Assembly (NCBI RefSeq): GCF_024508665.1
Contig: NZ_JANINP010000006.1
Coordinates: 310,001-374,000 of the forward strand
Length of the DNA: 64,000 bases
Direction: 5' to 3'
DNA from: Sphingomonas sp.
GTDB taxonomy: Bacteria > Pseudomonadota > Alphaproteobacteria > Sphingomonadales > Sphingomonadaceae
Shown here: positions 40,691-49,416 of the stretch, piece by piece
How positions within the stretch are numbered: the first letter of the stretch is position 1
Layout: each line of letters starts with the position of its first letter
Made by a program: the position numbers and the translations under genes
The notes under the pieces: model-generated
Database searches by the model: none
What the model was told of the DNA's origin: nothing
Seen by the model: only the letters and a program-made list of their open reading frames with translations

Positions 40691-41143
40691 TTATTTCGCC
40701 ATCGTGATCTCGGACCACAGGCCGTCGTCGACGAACGTGCGGTACTTCTCGTAACCGGCGACCGCGATCTTGCCCTCTTCCTCGCTGAACTTGGCGAGGA
40801 TCTCCTTTTCGATCATCTGATCGCGCGCCTTATCGGGTTCGAGCATCGCAGCGCTGGTGAAGTGGGTCATGATGAGGACGCTCGGGGCGCCTTTGTTATA
40901 GCCGTTGCGCACGAGGAACTTATAGGAATCGATGATCCCATGGGCCTTCATCACTTCGAACCCGGGTACCTGCGACTTGCGAAGCCCTGTTAAATAGTCA
41001 TCGACGTGATTGGGGTCGACCTCGATGGCGTTGACTTCCCACAAGCCTTTTTGTGGCGTGTAATCGGTATATTGCTTGCCGATAGATACGGTCGCTGTAA
41101 GACAAGCTACACCGACCGCCGCCAGAATCATGGCACGACTCAT
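40691..41143 (-). CDS. Secreted hypothetical protein
   Basis: A 150-residue protein with a signal peptide (MSRAMILAAVGVACLTATVS) and a strong GGGGAGG ribosome site five bases upstream. The mature part (DYTPQKGLWEVNAIEVDPNH, DDYLTGLRKSQVPGFEVMK, SVLIMTHFTSAAMLEPDKAR) looks like a ferredoxin-like alpha/beta barrel similar to dimeric ABM folds, but I do not recognise a family. The upstream gap 41144-41322 is AT-rich for this genome, which may hold its promoter. Confidence 0.65.
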   Translation of the reverse strand: MSRAMILAAVGVACLTATVSIGKQYTDYTPQKGLWEVNAIEVDPNHVDDYLTGLRKSQVPGFEVMKAHGIIDSYKFLVRNGYNKGAPSVLIMTHFTSAAMLEPDKARDQMIEKEILAKFSEEEGKIAVAGYEKYRTFVDDGLWSEITMAK

Positions 41144-41253
41144 GGTAACCTCCCCAATGTTGATTATAAAGGAAGCCTACGATTCGAAGGCGTGTGCAAC
41201 TAAAATCGCTCTAGTCGAGCATAGAACTCAAAATATTCAACCCGGCCGGCATA

Positions 41254-42237
41254 TCACCTATGCGCTAAGTTATACCGGCAAAGGGACTCGACTTGTCCAA
41301 GAGCGGTCGGCAAGGACGGATCATGCCTCGCCCTGCACCCTGGCGGCTCGATCCAGCCGCCTATCCGCACCATGACGTCATCCAGACCCGCTTCCAGGAT
41401 CTCGACGTGCTCGGCCATATCAACAACGTCGCCTGGGCGGCGCTGTTCGAGACGGCGCGGGTGCGATTCTATCATAGGCTCAGCGCCTTGGGGCCGGGTC
41501 GGAACCGCGGGCTCGTCGCCAATGTCGAGATCAATTACCTGGGGGAGGGCAATTTCCCCGCCGAGATGACGATCGTCAGCGGGATCGGGCGGCTCGGCAC
41601 GCGATCGTGGCAGACGCTGAACTTGGCGCTGCAGGATGGGAAGCCGCTCGCCACGTGCGACGTGACGATCGTCAGTACCGGGGTCGACGAGATCGATCCG
41701 GCGTTCCGCGCCGAACTCGAAAAATGGTTGGTGCGCGAACCGGCCTAAATCAGGGTCGTAGCGCCGCGAAATGCGGTCGACCGGGGTGCCGTCGATCAGC
41801 GGGACGGCGCGCGCGACGGCGTAATCGGCGAAGCCCATCTTCGCATAGAAAGCGAGGCCGCCTTCATTGTCGGCGCGGATCGTCGCGTTGATCGCTTTCA
41901 GCCCGGCCGCGATCGCCGCGGCCCTGGTGGCGGCGAACAGCGCCGAGCCGATTCCGCGCGTGGTCGATCCACGGCGCGCGAACGTGCCGATATCGCCCCA
42001 ATCGGAACCGAGTTTGTCGTTGGCGAGCAGGATCTGGAAGCCCATCGCACAGCCCTCCTGATCCTCGGCGATCATGCTGGTGATCACGCGGGGTCCGTCG
42101 ATATGGGCCTTCGCCAAGCTCTCGGGCGTGAACGGCGTTTCATAGGCCGTCGTCCCGCCCGCGGCGATGATCTCGTTGAGCAGTTCGGCGAGCGCGGGGG
42201 CATCGGCACGCACCGTCGGCCTGACACGCAATTCCAT
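41254..42237 (-). CDS. GNAT N-acetyltransferase with unusual run-on frame
   Basis: The GNAT domain is residues 1-about 162: MELRVRPTVRADAPALAELL, acetyl-CoA loop TRGIGSALFAATRAAAIAAG, FYAKMGFADYAVARAVPLI, and the usual family ending R-Y-D (VDRISRRYDP). Instead of a stop near 41750 the frame stays open to 41254, antisense to the whole thioesterase gene, giving 327 residues. The added 165 residues lack similarity. Either a stop was lost or the real end is a sequencing change. It starts five bases after the enoyl-CoA hydratase stop. Confidence 0.75.
   Translation of the reverse strand: MELRVRPTVRADAPALAELLNEIIAAGGTTAYETPFTPESLAKAHIDGPRVITSMIAEDQEGCAMGFQILLANDKLGSDWGDIGTFARRGSTTRGIGSALFAATRAAAIAAGLKAINATIRADNEGGLAFYAKMGFADYAVARAVPLIDGTPVDRISRRYDPDLGRFAHQPFFEFGAERRIDLVDPGTDDRHVARGERLPILQRQVQRLPRSRAEPPDPADDRHLGGEIALPQVIDLDIGDEPAVPTRPQGAEPMIESHPRRLEQRRPGDVVDMAEHVEILEAGLDDVMVRIGGWIEPPGCRARHDPSLPTALGQVESLCRYNLAHR
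41323..41748 (+). CDS. Hotdog-fold acyl-CoA thioesterase (4HBT)
   Basis: A 141-residue protein from ATG 41323 (MPRPAPWRLDPAAYPHHDVI). The family segment QTRFQDLDVLGHINNVAWAA contains the catalytic Asp of YbgC-like thioesterases and the helix dipole; EINYLGEGNFPAEMTIVS is the second strand set. Cleaves acyl-CoAs, probably short or medium chain. The entire gene is overlapped on the other strand by an open extension of the GNAT gene. Confidence 0.85.
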   Translation: MPRPAPWRLDPAAYPHHDVIQTRFQDLDVLGHINNVAWAALFETARVRFYHRLSALGPGRNRGLVANVEINYLGEGNFPAEMTIVSGIGRLGTRSWQTLNLALQDGKPLATCDVTIVSTGVDEIDPAFRAELEKWLVREPA

Positions 42238-42242
42238 CGCGA

Positions 42243-43025
42243 TCAGTCCTGAAACGCAGCGGCGCGCTTCTGCATGTTGGCGGCGACCGCTTCCATCATG
42301 TTGGGCTTGCCGATCACCTTCACCTGCTCTTCGGTCTCCGCGGCGAGCATCGTCACCGGATCGGCGTCGTGCATCATGTTGAGCAGGCGCTTGTCGCCGC
42401 GGATCGCATGGGGGCTGCGGCTGGCGATCTCGCGTGCCAGGTCCATCGCGGCGGCGTGCGGGTCATCGGCGATACGGGTGACGAAGCCGTGCGCCAGGGC
42501 CTCCTGGGCATCGAATTCGCGTGCGGTATAGACGAGCTCGCGCAAGACGTCGTCGCGGACCAGGCTGCGCCACAGCGGAAAGCCCGCCATGTCGGGGACG
42601 AGCCCCCAATACGTCTCGCGGATCGCGAAACGGCTACCCGGATGCGCGATGCGGATGTCGGCGCCCGACATGATCTGGAACCCGCCGCCGAACGCGACGC
42701 CGTGAACCGCGGCGATCACCGGCATCGGCAGGTTGCGCCAACCCCAGGAAACGTGCTGCGGCAGGATCGCGCCCTGGTCGTTGCGGTCACGCGACGATAG
42801 CCCCGAGCCACCGCCCTGCATGCTGACCATGTCGAGCCCGGCGCAGAAAGCTCGCCCTTCGCCCGACAGCACCACGCAACGGACGTCGGCTCGCCCCGCG
42901 AGCGAGTCGATCGCCGCGCCGATCCCTTCGAACATCGCCGGGTCGATCGCGTTCATCTTGTCGGGCCGCGCGAGGCGGACGTCGGCAATCTGGTCGGCGA
43001 TGCTGATGGTGACGCGGTCGTTCAT
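42243..43025 (-). CDS. Enoyl-CoA hydratase/isomerase (crotonase) family protein
   Basis: A 260-residue crotonase. Oxyanion hole segments GEGRAFCAGLDMVSM and AVHGVAFGGGFQIMSGADIR are clear. The two catalytic Glu positions of classic hydratases (usually after GGG and in AxxAxxxGE) are not conserved: FGGGFQIMSGAD and YWGLVPDMAGFP replace them, so it may be an isomerase-like member. Forms a unit with GNAT (five-base gap) and, across a palindromic repeat, the acyl-CoA ligase. Confidence 0.86.
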   Translation of the reverse strand: MNDRVTISIADQIADVRLARPDKMNAIDPAMFEGIGAAIDSLAGRADVRCVVLSGEGRAFCAGLDMVSMQGGGSGLSSRDRNDQGAILPQHVSWGWRNLPMPVIAAVHGVAFGGGFQIMSGADIRIAHPGSRFAIRETYWGLVPDMAGFPLWRSLVRDDVLRELVYTAREFDAQEALAHGFVTRIADDPHAAAMDLAREIASRSPHAIRGDKRLLNMMHDADPVTMLAAETEEQVKVIGKPNMMEAVAANMQKRAAAFQD

Positions 43026-43035
43026 GATAGGGCTC

Positions 43036-43120
43036 CGTCGCCCCGGCGGAGGCCGGGGCCGCTGGGTTTCACGCGCGCGCTTCGACTCGCAAAGCGGCCC
43101 CGGCCTCCGCCGGGGCGACG
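43036..43120. repeat. Dual-hairpin palindromic repeat, CGTCGCCCCGG type, copy 2
   Basis: Arms 43036-43063 and 43093-43120 are perfect 28-bp inverse complements around a 29-bp spacer unrelated to that of copy 1 at 13116. Arms differ from copy 1 at one position (G for C), changed on both arms, so pairing is kept. Lies between acyl-CoA ligase and enoyl-CoA hydratase. Confidence 0.88.
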
Positions 43121-43124
43121 CGCA

Positions 43125-44666
43125 TCAGACGATCCTCGAACCGCTCTCTCCCCAATAGCGGTCGCGGAGCAAGCGTTTGTAGAGCTTGCCTGTCGGGTGA
43201 CGCGGCAATTCGGCGGCGAAATCGATCTGGCGCGGGGTCTTTACGCCCGACAATTCGGCCCGGCACCAGGCGGTCAGCTCGGCGGCAAGCTCGGGCCCGG
43301 CATCGGCCATATCGGCAGGCTGGACCACCGCCACCACCTTTTCACCCATGTCCGGATCGGGCGCGCCGATCACCGCGACATCGGCGACCTTGGGGTGGGT
43401 GATGATGCGGTTCTCGATCTCTTGCGGATAAATGTTCACCCCGCCCGAGATGATCATGAAGCTCTTGCGGTCGGTCAGATAGAGGAAACCCTCCTCATCC
43501 AGCCGCCCGATGTCGCCGAGCGTCGTCCAGCCCTTGGCGTTCGACGCCTCGGCTGTCTTGGCCGGATCGTTGTGATAGGCGAACTGGCCGCCGCCCTCGA
43601 AATAGATCAGGCCTTCGCTCCCGGCCGGCAGTTCCTCGCCATCCTCGCCACAGATATGGGCGATGCCATAAGCCGGCTTGCCGACCGAGCCCTTGTGCGC
43701 GAGCCATTGCTCGGATGTGATCGAGGTGAAGCCATTGCCTTCAGACCCGGCATAATATTCGTAGATCACCGGCCCCCACCAAGCGATCATCGCCTCCTTG
43801 ACCGGGATCGGGCAGGGCGCGGCGGCGTGGATCGCGGCCTTCATGCTCGACACGTCGTATTTGCGCCGCTCTTCCTCGGGCAGCTTGAGCATGCGAACGA
43901 AATGGGTCGGGACCCATTGGCTCGCATTGACGCGATATTTCTCGATCAGCGCGAGCGCCGCGACGGGATCGAAATGCTGCATCATGATCACGGTGCCACC
44001 GAGCCGGTGCACGGTCATGCACCAGCGCAGCGGCGCGGCATGATACATCGGCGCCGGGCTGAGATAGATCGTGTCGGGGCCGAAGCCGTAGAGGCCTTGG
44101 GCCAGCATCGCCAGGACGTTGACCGCGGCGATGTCGGCATCCTCCGGCAAGGCGACGCGCACGCCCTTGGGCCGGCCGGTCGTGCCCGACGAATAGAGCA
44201 TGTCGATGCCGGCGCGCTGGTCGGCAATCGGCGTATCCGGCTGCGCCGCCAATGCATCCTCAAGGCTGTCCCAGCCCGCCGCCGTACCGCCCAGCATCAG
44301 CCGGCCGAGATCGGGAATCAGCGTCGCGAGGGGTTCGGCGATGGCCGCAAGCGCCGCCGAGGCGACGACCAGTTTCGCATCCGAATCGCGGATGATATAT
44401 TCGGCTTCGGGCGCGGTCAGCTTCGATGAGATGCAGACATAGAACAGCCCGGCCCTCTGCGCGCCCCAGGTCAGCGCGAAATATTCGGGAACATTGTCCA
44501 TGAAGATCGCGACGGTGTCGCCGATCGAGAGACCGCGCGCGCGGAACAGCTGTGCGACGCGGTTCGACCGCCGATCGAGCTCGGCATAGCTCCAGGTTTC
44601 CCCGGTTTCGGCGACGATCAGCGCCGGCTTGTCGGCATTGTCGCGCGCATGGACGCTGGGATGCAT
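43125..44666 (-). CDS. Fatty-acyl-CoA ligase (AMP-binding)
   Basis: A 513-residue ANL enzyme from ATG 44666 (MHPSVHARDNADKPALIVAE). It has the P-loop MLYSSGTTGRPKGVR, YYAGSEGNGFTSI, the TLGDIGRLDEEGFLYLTDRK motif, and the C-terminal Lys region PRHPTGKLYKRLLRD. Activates a carboxylic acid to acyl-AMP, then acyl-CoA. Beside an enoyl-CoA hydratase and divergent from two PaaI-like thioesterases, it suggests a small acyl-CoA degradation or modification set. The frame upstream of 44666 is not similar. Confidence 0.9.
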   Translation of the reverse strand: MHPSVHARDNADKPALIVAETGETWSYAELDRRSNRVAQLFRARGLSIGDTVAIFMDNVPEYFALTWGAQRAGLFYVCISSKLTAPEAEYIIRDSDAKLVVASAALAAIAEPLATLIPDLGRLMLGGTAAGWDSLEDALAAQPDTPIADQRAGIDMLYSSGTTGRPKGVRVALPEDADIAAVNVLAMLAQGLYGFGPDTIYLSPAPMYHAAPLRWCMTVHRLGGTVIMMQHFDPVAALALIEKYRVNASQWVPTHFVRMLKLPEEERRKYDVSSMKAAIHAAAPCPIPVKEAMIAWWGPVIYEYYAGSEGNGFTSITSEQWLAHKGSVGKPAYGIAHICGEDGEELPAGSEGLIYFEGGGQFAYHNDPAKTAEASNAKGWTTLGDIGRLDEEGFLYLTDRKSFMIISGGVNIYPQEIENRIITHPKVADVAVIGAPDPDMGEKVVAVVQPADMADAGPELAAELTAWCRAELSGVKTPRQIDFAAELPRHPTGKLYKRLLRDRYWGESGSRIV

Positions 44667-44775
44667 CCGCCCTCTCCTTACATCATTGTCAGTAACGCTA
44701 GCCGGTCGTGGCGACAAGGCAAGCCCCGGCGTAAGGAGTTGCACCGCGCGACCGCACGTGTAGGGCATCGGCACG

Positions 44776-45210
44776 ATGAGCCAAGGCTTCCAATTCGACC
44801 CCGCTCGGTTCCTCAGCAGCCGACTCGGCCATGGCGGCCTGCTCGGCAGTCGTTACCGCGCGCACGGGTCCGATTGGGCCGAACTCGAACTGCCTTATGA
44901 CGAACGATTGATCGGAAATGTCGATACGGGCGTGATCGCCTCGGGGCCGATCCTGTCGCTGATGGACATGGCGACCAGCGTCGGCGTGTGGCTGCGCGCC
45001 AATGCCTTCGTTGCGCACGCCACGCTCGACCTGCGGGTCGACTACCTGCGTCCAGCCACACCGGGTAAGACGGTGATCGGACGCGGCGAATGCTATCGGT
45101 TGACGCGGTCGATCGCGTTCGTCCGCGGTCAGGCGCATGACGGCGACCCCGACGACCCGCTCGCGCATGTCGCCGGGACGTTCATGGCCCCCGACGGCTA
45201 TCCGCGATGA
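44776..45210 (+). CDS. PaaI-like hotdog thioesterase, first of a tandem
   Basis: A 144-residue protein (MSQGFQFDPARFLSSRLGHG). Core segments IASGPILSLMDMATSVGVWL and ATLDLRVDYLRPATPGKTVI match the PaaI/4HBT group, with an Asp in the central helix where thioesterases keep an acid. The ATG of the next thioesterase overlaps its stop, so the two are co-translated and may form a heteromer. Divergent from the acyl-CoA ligase. Confidence 0.83.
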   Translation: MSQGFQFDPARFLSSRLGHGGLLGSRYRAHGSDWAELELPYDERLIGNVDTGVIASGPILSLMDMATSVGVWLRANAFVAHATLDLRVDYLRPATPGKTVIGRGECYRLTRSIAFVRGQAHDGDPDDPLAHVAGTFMAPDGYPR

Positions 45211-45596
45211 TCGACCGGCTGCCTCCTTATGCCCAATTGCTGGGCCTCACTGCCGAGCGCGATGGCGACGGCGCGCCCGTCCTGGTCATGCCGTTCGGCA
45301 ATCACGTGCTGGGGCGCCCTGGCTTCCTCCATGGCGGCGCGATCAGCGGGCTGATGGAGATGGCCGCCATCGTCGCGCTCCACGACGCGCTGGAGGGAGA
45401 AGGCGGCGGCGAGATCAAGCCGATCAACGTGACGGTCGATTTCATGCGCGGCGGCCGCGACAAGACGACGCGTTCGCGCGGCATCGTCACCCGACTGGGC
45501 ACGCGCGTCGCCAATGTCGAGGCGACGGCCTGGCAGGACGACCCCGCCAAGCCGATTGCCGCGGCGCGGATGAATTACCTGATCGTGCGGCGCTGA
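45207..45596 (+). CDS. PaaI-like hotdog thioesterase, second of a tandem
   Basis: A 129-residue protein (MIDRLPPYAQLLGLTAERDG). LHGGAISGLMEMAAIVALHD carries the central helix and a Glu where the first protein has Asp; KPINVTVDFMRGGRDKTTRS is the opposite strand. The tandem has two related but non-identical subunits with different acid residues. Acts on CoA esters; substrate unknown. Starts in the stop of the first gene. Confidence 0.83.
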   Translation: MIDRLPPYAQLLGLTAERDGDGAPVLVMPFGNHVLGRPGFLHGGAISGLMEMAAIVALHDALEGEGGGEIKPINVTVDFMRGGRDKTTRSRGIVTRLGTRVANVEATAWQDDPAKPIAAARMNYLIVRR

Positions 45597-45625
45597 GTTT
45601 CGCGGACGGCCGCCTCAGTTCATCG

Positions 45626-46843
45626 TCACCCCTTCGGGGTCAGCCGCATCAGCCGCCCGCCGGCGCCGCGTTCGCCATCCTCGAGCAGCCAGATCGAGCC
45701 GTCGGGCGCCTGGGCGACATCGCGGATGCGCGTGCCGAAGTCCCAGTAATTGGCCGCAGTCGCGGTGTCGCCCGATAGCGCGACGCGGATCAGGCCGGGC
45801 GTGGACATCGCACCGATGAACAGCGATCCCTTATATTCGGGGAACATGTTGCCCGAATAATAGATCATCCCGCCGGGCGAGATCGACGGATTCCACCACA
45901 ATTTGGGAGCTTCGAGATCGGGACGGCTCGGGTGATCGGGGATCGGCTGGCCCGAATAATTGTCGCCGTTGGACACGATCGGCCAGCCGTAATTCTTGCC
46001 CGGCAGGATGAGGTTGAGCTCGTCGCCACCGCGCGGGCCCATCTCTTCTTCCCACAATCGGCCGTCGGGCGCGAACACCAGGCCATAGGGATTACGATGG
46101 CCGCTGGTCCAGGTCATCGCCTCGACCCCGCCTCTATCGTACATCGGATTGCCCACCGCGGCCTTGCCGTCGAGCGTCAGCCGCAGGATCTTGCCGAGCG
46201 CCTGTTTGGGATCCTGCGCCGGGGTGAAGCGCTGGCGCTCGCCCGAGGTCAGGAACAGATATTGGCCGTCGGGCGAGAAGGTGATGATCGAGCCGAACTG
46301 GCCGCCTGGTCCGGCCGAGCCCGAGCGCCAGATCACCGACAGATTGTCGAGCTTGCGCCCCGTGAGGTCGAGCTTGGCCTTCGCCAGCGCGAGCTGGCTG
46401 CCCTCCGCGCCCGGCTCGGCATAGCTCAGATAGACGATATGACTGTCGACATAGGTCGGTGCGATGGCGACATCGAGCAGGCCCCCTTGGCCGCCTGAGG
46501 CGACCTTGGGAACGCCGGCGATCTCCAGCACCTTGCCATCGGGTTGGCGCAGCTTGAGCACCCCCGCTTTCTCGGTGACGAGCAGGCCCTGGTCGTTGGG
46601 CAGGAAGGCCATGGCGAACGGTGCATCGAACCTCCCGATATCGGTCACCGTAAATGGCGCCGGGGCGATCGGCATGTTGGCGCGTCCGGTGGTCGCGGGC
46701 ACGTTCTTGATGTCGGGTTCGAGCGGCGAATTGCGCGGGACGCCCCCCTTGGTTTTGGCAGACTGGCCGTTGGCCTGGCCATCGGTCTGCGCCGAACAGG
46801 CCGTGGCGATCAGGCCGGCGGACAACAGGATGCGACGGATCAT
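45626..46843 (-). CDS. PQQ-dependent soluble sugar dehydrogenase-type protein
   Basis: A 405-residue protein from ATG 46843. A lipoprotein-like or cleaved signal (MIRRILLSAGLIATACSAQT) is followed by a six-bladed propeller of the glucose/sorbosone dehydrogenase family: FDAPFAMAFLPNDQGLLVTE, GGQGGLLDVAIAP, SGHRNPYGLVFAPDGRLWEE, EMGPRGGDELNLILPGKNYG. The EMGP-GGDE and NYGWP motifs bind PQQ and calcium. A periplasmic enzyme that oxidises aldose or similar sugars. No PQQ synthesis genes nearby. Confidence 0.9.
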   Translation of the reverse strand: MIRRILLSAGLIATACSAQTDGQANGQSAKTKGGVPRNSPLEPDIKNVPATTGRANMPIAPAPFTVTDIGRFDAPFAMAFLPNDQGLLVTEKAGVLKLRQPDGKVLEIAGVPKVASGGQGGLLDVAIAPTYVDSHIVYLSYAEPGAEGSQLALAKAKLDLTGRKLDNLSVIWRSGSAGPGGQFGSIITFSPDGQYLFLTSGERQRFTPAQDPKQALGKILRLTLDGKAAVGNPMYDRGGVEAMTWTSGHRNPYGLVFAPDGRLWEEEMGPRGGDELNLILPGKNYGWPIVSNGDNYSGQPIPDHPSRPDLEAPKLWWNPSISPGGMIYYSGNMFPEYKGSLFIGAMSTPGLIRVALSGDTATAANYWDFGTRIRDVAQAPDGSIWLLEDGERGAGGRLMRLTPKG

Positions 46844-47027
46844 GGCGATGCCTTTATGAAGCGGAGCGAAGGGCGCTGGGACAACGCCTTGGCATAGCAT
46901 CGGGTTGCCCGCTTGCCACGGCGCGTGGACCGGACTATATCCTCGTCACAATCTCTACATCGCCAGGTGAAGAGGTCGGAGGGCTCCCGCTCCCCGGCGC
47001 CGAACCTGCTTGTTTCACGGATACTTC

Positions 47028-47558
47028 ATGGCGGACATCGCCCAACTGACGCAATTGATCGAGCCCGAGGCCAAGGCCCTCGGCTTCGACCTTGTGCGCG
47101 TGAAGATGTTCGGGGGCAAGGAGGACCTGACCCTGCAGGTGATGGCCGAGCGGCCCGAGACCGGGCAGCTGACGATCGACGATTGCGCCGATCTGTCGCG
47201 CCGCATCTCCGACAAGTTCGATGAGATCGATCCGATTGAGGACGCCTATCGTCTCGAAGTATCGTCGCCGGGAATCGATCGGCCGCTGACGCGACTCAAG
47301 GACTTCGCCAATTGGCAGGGGCATGAGGCGCGCATCCACCTGACCGCGCCGGTCGATGGCCGCAAGCAGCTGACCGGCGATCTTGCCGGGGTGGATGGCG
47401 ACCGCATCACGATCGATGTCCGCAAGCATCAACCGATGACGATCGGGTTCGACCAGGTCGCCGATGCCAAATTGCTGATCACCGACAAACTCATTGCCGC
47501 AACCGCGCCGCTTTCAAGCGACGGCGCAGAAGAATTCGAGACAGAGGAAAGTAACTGA
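47028..47558 (+). CDS. rimP: Ribosome maturation factor RimP
   Basis: A 176-residue protein from ATG 47028 (MADIAQLTQLIEPEAKALGF). GFDLVRVKMFGGKEDLTLQV and RLEVSSPGIDRPLTRLKDF are the RimP N- and C-domain signatures; the acidic tail (SSDGAEEFETEESN) follows. Needed for 30S assembly. Overlaps nusA by one base and begins the conserved rimP-nusA-rnpM-infB block. No tRNA-fMet gene precedes it here. Confidence 0.94.
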   Translation: MADIAQLTQLIEPEAKALGFDLVRVKMFGGKEDLTLQVMAERPETGQLTIDDCADLSRRISDKFDEIDPIEDAYRLEVSSPGIDRPLTRLKDFANWQGHEARIHLTAPVDGRKQLTGDLAGVDGDRITIDVRKHQPMTIGFDQVADAKLLITDKLIAATAPLSSDGAEEFETEESN

Positions 47559-49156
47559 TGGCCACCGCCGTTACCGCCAACCGGGCTGAGCTGATCGCGA
47601 TCGCCAATTCGGTCGCGAGCGAGAAGATGATCGATCGCGGTATCGTGATCGAGGCGATGGAAGATGCCATCCAGCGCGCCGCCCGTGCCCGCTACGGCGC
47701 CGAGAACGACATCCGTGCCAAGCTCGACCCGAATACCGGCGATCTCCGCTTGTGGCGCGTCGTCGAAGTGGTCGAGGCGGTCGACGATTATTTCAAGCAG
47801 GTCGACCTGAAGGGCGCGCAGAAGCTGCAGAAGGATGCCAAGGTCGGCGACTTCATCGTCGATCCGCTGCCCCCGATCGAATTCGGCCGCATCGCAGCGC
47901 AAGCCGCCAAGCAGGTCATCTTCCAGAAGGTCCGCGATGCCGAGCGCGAGCGCCAATATGAAGAATTCAAGGACCGGATGGGCGAGATCATCACCGGCGT
48001 GGTCAAGCGCGTCGAGTTCGGCCATGTCGTCGTCGACCTGGGCCGTGCCGAGGGCGTGATCCGCCGCGACCAGCAGATCCCGCGCGAAGTGGTCCGCGTC
48101 AACGACCGCATCCGCTCGATCATCCTCAACGTCCGTCGCGAGAACCGGGGCCCGCAGATCTTCCTCAGCCGCGCGCACCCGGACTTCATGAAGAAGCTGT
48201 TCGCGCAGGAAGTGCCCGAAATCTACGACGGCATCATCGAGATCAAGGCGGCCGCCCGCGATCCGGGTTCGCGCGCCAAGATCGGCGTCATCTCGCACGA
48301 CTCGAGCATCGACCCGGTCGGCGCCTGCGTCGGCATGAAGGGCAGCCGCGTCCAGGCGGTCGTCCAGGAAATGCAGGGCGAGAAGATCGACATCATTCCC
48401 TGGTCGGAAGACACCGCGACCTTCGTCGTCAACGCGCTGCAGCCGGCATCGGTCAGCCGCGTCGTGATCGACGAGGAAGAGGACCGGATCGAGGTGGTGG
48501 TGCCTGACGATCAGCTCAGCCTGGCGATCGGCCGCCGCGGCCAGAACGTCCGTCTTGCCAGCCAGCTGACCAACAAGGCGATCGACATCCTGACCGAAGC
48601 CGACGCCTCGGAGAAGCGCCAGCGCGAATTCGTCGAGCGGTCGGAAATGTTCCAGAACGAGCTCGACGTCGACGAGACTTTGGCCCAGCTGCTGGTCGCC
48701 GAGGGCTTCGGCGCGCTCGAGGAAGTCGCCTATGTCGACCTCGCCGAACTCGCCTCGATCGAAGGCTTCGACGAGGATCTCGGCCAGGAGCTGCAGAGCC
48801 GTGCGCAGGAAGCGCTCGAGCGCCGCGAACAGGCCAATCGCGAGGAGCGCAAGGCGCTCGGCGTCGAGGACGCGCTCGCCGGTATGCCGTACATGACCGA
48901 AGCCATGCTGGTCACCCTGGGCAAGGCGGGGATCAAGACGCTCGACGATCTCGCCGACCTTGCCACCGACGAACTGGTTGAGAAGAAGCGCCAGGAACCG
49001 CGACGCCGCGCCGAAGACGCCCCCAAGCGTCCCGAGAACAAGGGCGGCGTGCTGGCCGAATATGGCCTGACCGAAGAGCAGGGCAACGAGATCATCATGG
49101 CCGCCCGCGCGCATTGGTTCGAGGACGAAGCGGCGGCGGAGGGCGAAGAAGCCTGA
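47558..49156 (+). CDS. nusA: Transcription termination/antitermination protein NusA
   Basis: A 532-residue NusA: N-terminal polymerase-binding domain (1-130), S1 (GEIITGVVKRVEFGHVVVDL), two KH domains (DPVGACVGMKGSRVQAVVQE; LSLAIGRRGQNVRLASQLTN), and two C-terminal helical repeats (LLVAEGFGALEEVAYVDLAE; LVTLGKAGIKTLDDLADLAT). Ends with an acidic tail. Regulates pausing, termination and antitermination. Its stop overlaps the next gene by one base. Confidence 0.96.
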   Translation: MATAVTANRAELIAIANSVASEKMIDRGIVIEAMEDAIQRAARARYGAENDIRAKLDPNTGDLRLWRVVEVVEAVDDYFKQVDLKGAQKLQKDAKVGDFIVDPLPPIEFGRIAAQAAKQVIFQKVRDAERERQYEEFKDRMGEIITGVVKRVEFGHVVVDLGRAEGVIRRDQQIPREVVRVNDRIRSIILNVRRENRGPQIFLSRAHPDFMKKLFAQEVPEIYDGIIEIKAAARDPGSRAKIGVISHDSSIDPVGACVGMKGSRVQAVVQEMQGEKIDIIPWSEDTATFVVNALQPASVSRVVIDEEEDRIEVVVPDDQLSLAIGRRGQNVRLASQLTNKAIDILTEADASEKRQREFVERSEMFQNELDVDETLAQLLVAEGFGALEEVAYVDLAELASIEGFDEDLGQELQSRAQEALERREQANREERKALGVEDALAGMPYMTEAMLVTLGKAGIKTLDDLADLATDELVEKKRQEPRRRAEDAPKRPENKGGVLAEYGLTEEQGNEIIMAARAHWFEDEAAAEGEEA

Positions 49157-49386
49157 TGCCGTTCGTCTCGATCCGTCTCGCCGGCACCGCCACGAAGGAC
49201 CAGAAGTCCGCAATCGTGGCGGACGTCACCCGGTCGCTCGTCGAGCGGCTGGGAAAGAATCCGGCTGCCGTGCAGATCGTGATCGAGGAAGTGTCGACGG
49301 AGAATTACGGTGCGGGCGGGGTACTGATCGCCGACCGCGATGCTCCTAAAAGTGAGGGAGACGCGCATGCGGTTCCCTCACAATGA
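49156..49386 (+). CDS. 4-oxalocrotonate tautomerase family protein
   Basis: A 76-residue protein (MPFVSIRLAGTATKDQKSAI). After Met removal, Pro1 is the catalytic base of the tautomerase superfamily; the AIVADVTRSLVERLGKNPAA helix and VIEEVSTENYGAGGVL strand complete one subunit. Arg residues at the usual 11 and 39 positions are not obvious, so the substrate is unclear. It is inserted between nusA and rnpM, translationally coupled to nusA, an unexpected location for a metabolic enzyme. Confidence 0.82.
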   Translation: MPFVSIRLAGTATKDQKSAIVADVTRSLVERLGKNPAAVQIVIEEVSTENYGAGGVLIADRDAPKSEGDAHAVPSQ

Positions 49387-49416
49387 TGATCCCGATCGTC
49401 CGGTAGCGTCACATAC

